From Blattamonas nauphoetae (taxonomy: Eukaryota > Preaxostyla > Oxymonadida), in the NCBI GenBank assembly GCA_033064195.1, contig JARBJD010000665.1, positions 1-25,240 of the forward strand: 25,240 nt of DNA, in the 5' to 3' direction. This document shows, in pieces, positions 9,437 to 17,699 of the stretch (position 1 is its first letter; the number at the start of each line of letters is the position of its first letter). A program made the translations under genes and the position numbers. The notes below the pieces were generated by a model, which ran no database searches, had not been told where the DNA came from, and worked only from the letters and a program-made list of their open reading frames with translations.

Positions 9437-12400
9437 CCAAACCAGGGCCATCAACTGTTGAGTATTGAAAGGAGATCTGCTAAAACAGGATTCGAAGAAT
9501 GAGAAAAGAAAAGAGAGGTCCTTGATCTGTCCTTTAGTCAATATGGCCGTGCCCCCGAAGGGGCTGTCACCAGCTGTTGTAGTTTTAGGGAGACTGTTGT
9601 TCCGCTCATCTTGAAGCGAACAGCAACAATTTGTTGCTTCCTGTCTTCCATCCCCTACCTTGTTCCTCTTGTCACAAACTCAAACCCCCCGCTGATGAGG
9701 AGGCGAACAGGGTGAATACCCTGATGCCTCGCTTGGCACAACTGGATGCCCTTTCTTATCCCTCTGTTCGACGTCCACCCTCCGTGTGACGCACTCCAGC
9801 CATTCTTAAACAGAAGGCGAATCTGGTGAACACTCTGCCGCTTATCTTGAAGCGAATCTGGTGAACACTCTGCCGCTTATCTTGAAGCGAATCTGGTGAA
9901 CACTCTGCCGCTTATCTTGAAGCGAATCTGGTGAACACTCTGCCGCTTATCTTGAAGCGAATCTGGTGAACACTCTGCCGCTTATCTTGAAGCGAATCTG
10001 GTGAACACTCTGCCGCTTATCTTGAAGCGAATCTGGTCATCTCTTTCGGACTTGGTTCCAACTTCATCCATCACCGAGGTGAATGTCTTTCCTTCTTTCC
10101 TCACCTGTCCATCCACCGCAACCTCTGCTTCAAACACTTTCTGATGAACACATGAGATGCATCACCGCCCGACTGTACGATGATCATTTCAGCATTGATG
10201 CCTCTTCCATCTCCTTCTCGTCTTGATGAACATTTGATTGTCGAACGAACAATCGATGGGATCGCGATGGACTCGTTGCAACGATCTCTTGATTCGAACG
10301 CTTCACGACTACCGGGTTGTCGTCTGAGTTAAGCCATTCGTGTGGGATTCAAATGAACATATTGTGCCTAATATTCATCCTGAATGCGATGATATTCACC
10401 TCTTCTTCATGCTTCACGAAGAATGATCTTCTTTCTCTCCTCCCACCACGCCTGGTTTTGAAATTGAGCCGTTGCGTACAGTTGAGAAGTGTCTAGCTGA
10501 TTGAATAGTCGATGACTGCCTCGAAGTTAGACGACGCCTTGCTTTTGTATTCTTTCAATCGATGTGACTTATGATCAATCACCGTCTGTCGTTGGTGTGG
10601 AGTGTTCTTCTCCATTTCAGGTGCGTAATTGTAGAGGACGAGAGATGGCACAGTTGCTTGGTCAATTCTGAGACTGTCCATCATCCGCCTGAGGCGACGG
10701 AATCTTATTCATCAGCAGTGGAGTCAGCAGCTGTTCATGCCTCATGTCTGTGGTTGAATTAGGTGTGCGCGAAGCCTTGTTCCTCTTCATACTCGATTCA
10801 GCTAACGAAAGCGGAAGGAGCAACCATGAAGGGAAAGAATGTGTTCAGCTCAGACACATCACCAATGAGATTGCTGCCCACTAACTGTTACTTGGTGGAC
10901 GACTACTTCTCATCATTTGATTTGATCTCGACTTTGACGCTACTGAATTGGAGGAGTCGAAGCTGAACTTTGAATCTGAATAGGGTGCTTCCACTCGTCG
11001 TATTGATGTGGTTGTGGCTGACTCTCACAATCGTTCTGCTCTTGGTCTGGTCCTCCTCCCATCATTGAGCATGGTTGAGAGGTGATTTGCGCAGCTGTCG
11101 GAAGCGCAAGTCGCCGTGAAAGGCAATCAGGCAACTCCAATATATCCATCTCTGCCGTTTCCAACTGTGAGTGGATGTCCATCACTTTCGTGCTCATTGT
11201 TTCATGCTATTCATTGGTGAATGTCTTGTGCCAATTCCTTTGATGGTGTAGTGGCTCAGAGAAACCATATCTTGACACTTGCCCATTCCGATGCCAGAGA
11301 CGACAAATGATCGTCGTCGACGATTTCTGAACTTGAGGTGTTAATCTCCCAGCCGTGAGCGATCTACACATCTTTTCCACTCAGGACATCGTCTTAACAA
11401 TTCAGAGTTACGAGCGTTTTGCCTCGGTTCTTCGACAATGCGCCCAAACCCAGATCTCACCTGCTGAATGAACCGTCCAATTGCACTACGGGTGGCTTGA
11501 GACCGTCATTGTGAGATTCTTTCGGAGATCGAAGGCCTTGTTGTGGCCAAGGAGGATGTCAACAATCTCCACATTTTCTATTCGTATTGGGAACAAGAGT
11601 TCACAAGTGATAACGCTTGAACAACAAGATATGCTCTCGAAAACTGCGATAATTCATGGGTCAAACTCAGTACGTTCTTGATCTGGCAAGAAGGCTGAAG
11701 TACAGCGTATGAGAATGTGGTGAGACTGAACTGAGTGATCTGTGCACTTCAAATGGACCCTTCCGTCGAGACTGAACTTTTCGACGTATCGCACCAAATA
11801 TTTGTTCGAATAATGTGCAACCATTCGAGTTTATTGATTGTTTCGTTGGATGTTTGGAAGACGCGAATTGTGGAACGGGTATGGAATGATTGACAGTGTT
11901 CCGTCATTTTTAGTCATTACAACGAATTCTGACATGACATTTTGGTATTGGAACGAACACTATCCATTTCATGAGGCGGTAGTTTTGTCCCTTGACAGTT
12001 TCTTGATGAGCCCACTCTTCGATCGGGCACTGGGATATTCCGACACCAACGATGCTTGTATTGAGAAATGATGCTGTGAAAGTGTGGGGAATTGCGAGTT
12101 AATCGAGGTAACTCGGAAATGGAGCTCCCAGGGTGTTCGCCTGACTTCATCGCCGTTTGGACGATTTCTGTACAATATCTTGATATATGATAACCTGTTC
12201 GAGATGATTGCAGCTTTTCGAGGAGAGTATTGATGTGATCTTAAGCTTTCTGGATCTGACTGGCAAACACTTGTGTTGTCGTGTCGTAGAGAAACTATCA
12301 CGTCTGTGCGTTGTTAACTGTATATCAATTGCTCTTGTTCGAAAGAAGGATGCTGCTGCACGTTTCCGGAATCCTGTAAGGTTCTTCAACCCAAATTGGA

Positions 12401-13294
12401 TGGATCGAAAGGACGTCATCATGTGGTGACTGAACCCTGCCGAATCGGGATATTTGTGACGTACTCCACTTTACTGGATGGAGGTGACTTCACCCTAAGT
12501 CAACTGTGTCTGGAAGACACATTGCTTCGCGTCGGCGGATGCGTCGTCTGGAATCTGATATCAGTCGATCCCCTCGTCATATACACTCGCTGCGGTCTGT
12601 TTGCTGCTGTAGATATGTTTTCCTTCAAATTCCTTGTACAATCTGAGGTTGACGCTGTTGTTGTTGATCGCATCCGGACGAGTCTGTATTCATTTACCCC
12701 GTCGTTGTTGTCATATGAACATGATTGAACTAATGTATTGAATCGTCATTGATTTGTTCTTCATCTTTTGTTGCTCCGAGTAGTATTTTCGTCCATCTTC
12801 GTTGCATCATTTGTTCGTGGTTGTGATGCGTTGTTCCTTTCGTCCCAAAAACAGTAGTACTTGTTGAGATGTTGTTGGCACTATCTTGAGTGCACTTGAA
12901 GCCTGTTGTATAACATGATCGATCCAGTGACTTCTGAAGAATGGTCACTGGTGTTTTTGTCGAGGCTCAAATTGATGACTTCCGTGATGAATTCTACAAT
13001 TTTGATTCTTGTCACTAGCACTGTCTTGAGTGCTGACAAAGTTAGTTTTGTCTTTCTCCTGGAGGACTCGTTTCTTGTCGGCTGTCATCGGGACAATTGG
13101 TGAATCAAAACGATGGATTCAACCACGCATTCGTTGAAAATACAGGAACTAGAAGCTTATTTTTGAGGAAGGACGAAAATAGTCTCGGTAAACTTGCTGT
13201 AAAAATCTTAGTAGTTTGTTTGTGTAGTTTGATCGGGCCACCCATTCTTCCACTTCCCCGTTGTTAGACTCAACAGTTGATGGCCCTGGTTTGG
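9437..13294. mobile_element. Element B: 3.86-kb degraded TIR element
   Basis: The tips are CCAAACCAGGGCCATCAACTG inward at the left and its inverted copy at the right, the same family of ends as element A. TTA lies on both outer sides (9434-9436 and 13295-13297). The interior has a short GC hairpin near 9548-9570, a 35-bp tandem array at 9817-10036, and then about 3 kb in which short coding-like stretches appear, mainly on the minus strand, without a recognisable domain. It looks like a decayed element that may once have encoded a protein. I cannot assign a superfamily. Confidence 0.65.
9817..10036 (+). repeat. 35-bp tandem array, six full copies plus a partial
   Basis: Units start at 9817, 9852, 9887, 9922, 9957 and 9992, with a 10-bp partial copy at 10027. 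Each unit starts GCGAATCTGGTGAACACTCT and ends CTTATCTTGAA; the full copies look essentially identical, so expansion was recent. Thirty-five is not a multiple of three, so the array is unlikely to be coding. A weaker relative (CATCTTGAAGCGAACAG) sits near 9609. There are no variable spacers, so it is not a CRISPR. Confidence 0.95.
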
Positions 13295-13296
13295 TT

Positions 13297-13319
13297 ATGG
13301 TGTGAGCGGAGGGAACACC
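13297..13319 (-). repeat. Right 23-bp arm flanking element B
   Basis: Exact inverted counterpart of 9412-9434, directly abutting host gene 1 sequence at 13320. Confidence 0.8.
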
Positions 13320-13588
13320 AGTCGATGATCACTTCAACAATTCGAGCAGGGTTCGGTGTTTGGAACTGCGATGGAGAGAGAGTGATGTCGGTTCCAGCAA
13401 GCGATGCCATCGTCATCGAATAAGTCGCTTCGTATTGCAGCAGGTTCCACTCGTTGAATGAAACTGGCTGAGATGCCGTATCAGACGACGAGAAGTCAAA
13501 CACGAACAGACGAGCGATCGGAGGAGGAGAGTCCAAGTTCGGTTTCTCGTAATCACTCTCACTGTTGTCCAGCACAACCAGCATCCTT
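13320..13588 (-). pseudogene. Gene 1 segment 2: start of the G-x-x-Y repeat region
   Basis: About 90 codons stranded between two insertions. It begins in frame with segment 1 and reads VVLDNSESDYEKPNLDSPPP, then a stretch containing LLQYEATYSM and FQTPNPARIVEVIIDW. The LLQYEATYSM phrase matches the LxFGxxYTI core repeated downstream. The FQTPNPARI phrase matches FTTPNPTRL in segment 3, which supports both being one repeat series. It stops at the 8949-13319 insertion. Confidence 0.82.
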
Positions 13589-13768
13589 GGGAACGACTAT
13601 ATCTCATCAAGCATTCCATCTATATCTCATCAAGTTTTGATTAAGGGTTTCTCTTTCCCTTAATAGTCTTTTATCAAAATCTGAATTCACTCTTTTTCAG
13701 ACTCACCACATCACTCTTATCTTCATCTCTCTGTAATTCTCTCCATTTTCGATATTTTTGATGCGAAG
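13589..13768 (+). repeat. Left TIR of the 13589-15782 element
   Basis: This pairs in inverted orientation with 15602-15782. The two arms share a T-rich middle with the phrase ACTCTTTTTCAGACTCACC. Confidence 0.87.
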
Positions 13769-14033
13769 AACTCGAATATGTTGTTTCTAGTCGAACACGC
13801 TGATCCAACCCTAAATCTTTTTCATTAGCCTTTTGTGTTTTCTAGGATCCATACAACTTACCTGTCTCTCCTCCAACGCCAATACTTCTGAATTCCCCTG
13901 CTCCATACTCGGATTTCACTTGGTCTCTCTATGATGATTATTATGAATAAATTACAAGACACTTTTTTCATACACCTTCTTATCCTTTTTCCACCCTCTT
14001 TCCCCGCCACAGTCACCTCCATCCCAACAACGA

Positions 14034-15640
14034 TCACCAAATCGAGATGCTTCTGGAGAGAGCTTTCCGAACGAGAATCTCGACGTCATTCCGCCCGAAC
14101 ATCCCACCACACCACCGATCTGCATCACCGACGAGGATGCCCAATAATTCCACGACAGTGGGCTCCTGGACGCACGCCGACAGATGGCACGAAGGATCCT
14201 TCTCGAACAACAACGAGCATTCTCTCGCTTTGAGCAACGTCACAACCGAAACACGCAGGGACGGAGTCAGGAGGCTCTCGCACATGTGATCGCACTTTTC
14301 TGACAGAGGTTCGTTCGTAAAGTGACATAACAAGCGGAATGATTCAGAAACTATCGAGAGGAGCTGTCGAGATTCGGCTGGAGTGACAATGAAAAAGAGG
14401 AGGAAGAAACCAACGGTGAGACGAGATTGAGCGGATGATATCGTTGGCAACACGACCGACATTCGCTTTTTGCGATGTGAGCGACAATTCCAGGATGGGC
14501 TTGTGAGGCTGCTGGAGGACTGGGAGAGGAAAGGGAGGGATGACGGAGCCAGAATGCCAAACCAATCTCTTTCTTGTTCTGATCCACCAGCGTGAGGTTC
14601 TTCACCAGCAGGACAGCCTCCTTTTGTGACAGACGGAGGGGCGTGTTGGGAGAGGCACTTGAAGAGATACTCACACCCGCCGACCTGGACGAAGAGCACC
14701 GCGTTTGTGGCTGAGCAGAAAGGGATTCGAGAGAGCAGCGAGGAGCACACCATTCGAACAGCAGTTTCGGAGTGTGGTGAGCTGTGTGGAGGACGGGGAT
14801 GTGTTGTGGTGTGTGCGGAGTGATTTGGACACGGGCCAGACAGGAAACGAGCAGAGGAAGCCCGTTGTGCTCCCTCACGTAACTCTTGTTCTCCCCTGCG
14901 AACTGGACAGACAGTTGAGACAGAAGAAGGAGGGCACACCGTTCACAGTCAGGCTCAACAGAGAGCCGAGAGCGGTCTCGATGGTCTGGAGATCGACTTC
15001 GCTGCTAATGGATGCCCCGACACTGCGCGAGATGTCTTTGATTTCTTCTGAGAGAGAGAAAGAGGAGAGGAGGGAGACCATTGCGGGCACAGTTCCAGAG
15101 AGTGGTGAGGGCGTTCTGCGGGATAAGGGGAGGGAGCGAGAGGATGGGTGAGCGAGAGAGCAGGCGGACGAGAGTTGGTAGGCCGTCGCTCTTCACAATC
15201 ATGATCTTGTTCCCATCTGAAGAGGATGTGCGAGAGGGGCAGACTGATTGTGCTGAAGTGGGTGTCGGCAGTGAGGGAGTGGAGGAGAGGATGAACGATG
15301 GAAGACACAATTTGGGACGGTCCTTCCACGACAAGCGTGCACCCCGCGACGAGCGAGACGAGCCGAGGGATGACCGAGTTGTCTGACGACAGGTCTCAAG
15401 TGGCGGCTGGAGGGATGGAGAAGAGGGGAAACGGAGAGGACGAACAAACGCGAGAGGGTGGTTTCGGAGATTGTGGAGAGGGCGAGGTTGAGTGCTTCGA
15501 GTTCCTGCTGCTCATTCTCCGCCAGCAACTCGAGAGACGACACACGCGACTTGTCGAGTGGCCTGAAGAGGAGGAACGGCACAAGAGCACAGAAGCAGGA
15601 TCTTTGCACCAAAAATTTCGAAAATGGAGAGAATTACAGT
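14034..15640 (-). pseudogene. Captured armadillo/HEAT-like repeat gene tract inside the transposon
   Basis: Successive minus-strand frames give alpha-helical, Leu-rich repeats of armadillo style. In order they include SLELLAENEQQELEALNLAL (about 15540-15470), KSDGLPTLVRLLS and QNALTTLWNCARNGLPPLL (about 15205-15070), LQTIETALGSLLSLTVNG (about 15000-14940), EHNGLPLLVSCLARVQ (about 14875-14825), NAVLFVQVGGCEYLFKCL (about 14705-14650), KEAVLLVKNLTL (about 14615-14580) and, near the end, EPTVVELLGILVGD. The phrases with GLP..V.LL and NAL..LWN match the general armadillo helix pattern. The frame changes several times, so the tract is either broken by indels or interrupted by very short introns. 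Armadillo proteins are binding scaffolds; no specific role can be named. The tract is GC-richer than the TIRs, as expected for captured host exons. Confidence 0.62.
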
Positions 15641-15782
15641 GAGATGAAGATAAGAATGATGTGGTGAGTCTGAAAAAGAGTGAATTCAGAATTTGACAAA
15701 AGACTATTAAGGGAAAGAGAAAACCCTTGATCAAAACTTGATGAGATATAGATGGAATGCTTGATGAGATATAGTCGGCCCC
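15602..15782 (-). repeat. Right TIR of the 13589-15782 element
   Basis: This is the reverse-complement partner of 13589-13768. On the minus strand it reads into the cargo tract and may serve as its promoter, since the first cargo Met codons lie near its inner edge. That role is inference. Confidence 0.87.
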
Positions 15783-17539
15783 AGCATCCTTCCATCCACA
15801 CTCTCGCTCGCTGTCACTGTCAAAGTTCCTCCCACGTCATCCCCGTCCAATAACGCAGACAGAGTGATCGATGGAACATCAATCGAGGGAACTTGAGGAA
15901 TAAGAGTGCTGTCGAAGTTGGGAGAGTCATTCCGAAAATACACATTGTTTGCACCTGACGTCGAGACACAATTTGTGATCAACTTCCCTTCAGCAACCTC
16001 ATCCCTCGTAATTTCAACAGCAAGGTCCTTCCCGCAAGATGCTGCGCAGTCTCGAAACTTCAGATTGTACAGTTTGATTGATGGTGATTTAAATAAGCGG
16101 ATGCCACCGCCTTCATGGTAGGCAGTGCATTTGTCGAACAGAGAGTCTTTCACTGTGGCAAGATCAGAGCACAACAATAATTGAATGCCAGTTCCAGAAG
16201 ATCCGTTGCATTCGATAAAGGCACAATTCAGAACGTCAACAGGTGAATCTGTCTGGTAGAAAAAAAGAGATGAGCCATGGCAGGAAACGAAAGATGAGAA
16301 TGAGACGATAGTGGGGGAGACTTTCTCAAAACGGATAGGATCTCCAGTCACTGCAACTGCATCGCTGAATTGACAGTGGCAGATCTGTATCTTTTCTTTC
16401 GAATTGGAGAGATAGATACATTTTCCATACCAGGTGTTTAGTTCTGTGCCAACGAAGCAACAGTCCGTGACAGATGCTGTCTGTGGTGAATTGAGGTACA
16501 GAGTGCCTCCCCAGTATGATGCGTTGCAGCCAATGAAGAGAGATGACGAGATTGACACTGGTTGGGGTGAGGATGATGAGAAGTCGATGGACACGGCGCC
16601 TCCCATCCCAGGTGAGGATGAACAATCGACAAAGGAACACGCTGCGATGGAGAGTCCTTGGGAGCTAGACTTAGAAACGATAGCCCCTCCTTCTAATGCG
16701 GTTGTCATTTTGTGGAAAGTGCAGTGGGAGAATGATACGGATGATGATGGTGTTATTGACAATTCAAACTTCTGTTCAGCTCCAGAGCGGTGTTGGAAGT
16801 TGTATGTTGGGAAGGTGGAGGATGGTTCGAGAGAGGTCGAGCAGCGAGAGAACGACGAGTTCAAACAAAGAATGCTTCCTCCATTGTTCATGTCGTCACA
16901 CACTGTCCCGTACAGATGATTCGTGCATCCGCTCACTTCCACTCCAATCATTTTCTGACTCTGTCCAATCGAGCCAATCGGACGGAGGGCAGGAGAAGGC
17001 GAACTCGACACGTTCAGAAGGCGAGAGTGCGAAAGAGATGTTTCGACACTCAGTGACGAGAGAGTGTGGTGTTCATCCGAAATCCTCCCAAAATTCAACA
17101 GAGGACCCGTTCCGAGGGGAAGATCGGCATCAGACATCAAATGATTCACACACGCCACAGACACTGTACCATCTGCAGAGTGTGTTGTGATATCATCATC
17201 AGCATTCACAGATGTGGGAAAGGACGGATTGGGGAGAGAATCAAAGTCGACGAGAGGGAACAGCTGATTCTGCGTCGATGGTTGATGACAACAGCTCGCA
17301 AACGAAATTGATGATCCATCACATCCTGACTGAGAATCAACAACAACGGTGAACAGCAACTGCCACTCATGATCGTGCATGATGTCAGTTGTGGAGTTCC
17401 CTCTGGTCACTCCAAGCCCAAACGAGGGCTCCTCAACACAGCGAGTACCCTGAAATGATATTAGGGCTGGCCTGATCAAAATATTTCTAACAGAAAATAA
17501 TGACCTCCTCGTCTTAAACTGCAACACTATCTTTGGCAC
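15783..17539 (-). pseudogene. Gene 1 segment 1: beta-helix ectodomain
   Basis: An open frame of about 585 codons. From roughly residue 250 it shows at least eight beta-helix-like turns with Cys spacing such as CSFVDC, SLFIGC, SSFVSC, CAFIEC and SLFDKC, separated by Ser/Gly-rich loops (for example SSPGMGGAVSI, GSSGTGIQLLL). This is typical of pectin-lyase-fold surface repeats. An earlier stretch, TNHLYGTVCDDMNNGGS followed by ILCLNSSFSRCS, has a direct counterpart in gene 2. The first 28 or so codons may not belong to the gene, because TTTCAG followed by GGTACTCGC near 17459 resembles a 3' splice site. No convincing signal peptide was seen, so the true N-terminus may lie in an upstream exon. 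It ends at the 9-11 bp duplication flanking the 13589-15782 insertion. Confidence 0.8.
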
Positions 17540-17699
17540 TATTCGGATTCGTTATCATGATTACTATTTTCGAGCTCATTACTATCGAAATACCTCATTT
17601 CAACCTTCAACCGTTTAAGCCATTCCAGCCTTTGTCAAGGGACTTGTCGTGATCATGCGACAAGTCATCACATGAGGTTGACTCAGACAACTGCTTCCA
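17540..17699. promoter_or_regulatory. Short intergenic region between the head-to-head paralogs
   Basis: About 160 to 250 bases separate the 5' ends of gene 1 (minus) and gene 2 (plus), so promoters for both would have to lie here. It includes a small inverted repeat around GACTTGTCG..CGACAAGTC (17641-17668). I see no definite TATA or initiator element. A weak minus-strand frame (17607-17813) crosses it and could be an upstream exon of gene 1. Confidence 0.35.

Larger units (their letters stand above)
8949..13319. mobile_element. Compound insertion of two related TIR elements in gene 1
   Basis: Everything between host bases 8948 and 13320 is foreign to gene 1. The host frame is plausible when it is left out (Asp-Trp, then Ser-Ser-Ser-Gln-Pro-Asp), and the repeat length there then matches its neighbour. 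The host-side match is short: ACC occurs at 8946-8948 and again at 13317-13319. The block contains element A (8955-9405), element B (9437-13294), and two 23-bp inverted arms at 9412-9434 and 13297-13319. The short TTAA/TTA flanks point to a piggyBac- or Harbinger-type target preference rather than the 8-11 bp duplications of the other insertions. No transposase was recognised. Confidence 0.75.
13589..15782. mobile_element. Mutator-like TIR element carrying an armadillo-repeat-like gene tract
   Basis: The element has 180-bp terminal inverted repeats (13589-13768 and 15602-15782) with about 93-95 percent identity by eye. It is flanked by a direct repeat AGCATCCTT at 13580-13588 and 15783-15791, extendable to 11 bp by adjacent Cs. 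The tips are GGGAACGAC and GGGGCCGAC inward. Inside each TIR the phrase CTATATCTCATCAAG occurs twice. A 9-11 bp duplication and long TIRs fit Mutator-like elements. The interior shows no transposase but does hold host-like coding sequence, the layout of a Pack-type gene-capturing element. It splits gene 1 within a Gly-Arg-Met-Leu-Val stretch, and the frame resumes exactly on the other side. Confidence 0.9.
3574..17539 (-). pseudogene. Gene 1: giant beta-helix surface receptor with pseudokinase tail, split by four insertions
   Basis: This entry covers the full extent of one disrupted host gene. Host-coding pieces lie at 17539-15783, 13588-13320, 8948-5727, 4415-4261 and 3856-3574. When the insertions and one copy of each target duplication are set aside, the frame is continuous at the 15783/13579 and 5727/4415 junctions and plausibly at 13320/8948. 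The protein would be about 1,890 residues: a beta-helix ectodomain, a run of G-x-x-Y-T-I repeats, a second pectin-lyase-like region, one membrane helix and a cytoplasmic kinase-like domain. The layout suggests a single-pass surface receptor or adhesin; its ligand is unknown. Apart from the insertions, only two probable small indels are seen, both in the kinase C-lobe, so inactivation looks recent. Splicing out the insertions seems unlikely because the junctions lack GT..AG pairs that keep the frame. Confidence 0.82.

Noticed and set aside
9817-10036. CRISPR array.
   Set aside because: The 35-bp units abut each other directly with no variable spacers, and the genome context is eukaryotic.
9437-13294. 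Assigning element B to a named superfamily (Helitron, piggyBac or a virus-like class).
   Set aside because: No catalytic motif, capsid-like or polymerase-like signature could be recognised; only the ends and TTA flanks are supported.
14705-15151. Plus-strand open frame of 148 codons.
   Set aside because: It is the antisense shadow of the armadillo-like tract; the minus strand has repeat structure and the plus strand does not.
4416-15782. Insertions acting as introner-like spliced introns in gene 1.
   Set aside because: The junctions and target duplications do not offer a GT..AG pair that would restore the frame at the 4416-5726 or 13589-15782 insertions, and the kinase part has additional small indels.
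5727-17539. Alternative genetic code with TAA/TAG as glutamine, as reported for some oxymonads.
   Set aside because: The long host frames have no in-frame TAA or TAG inside conserved regions, so the sequence gives no evidence for reassignment.
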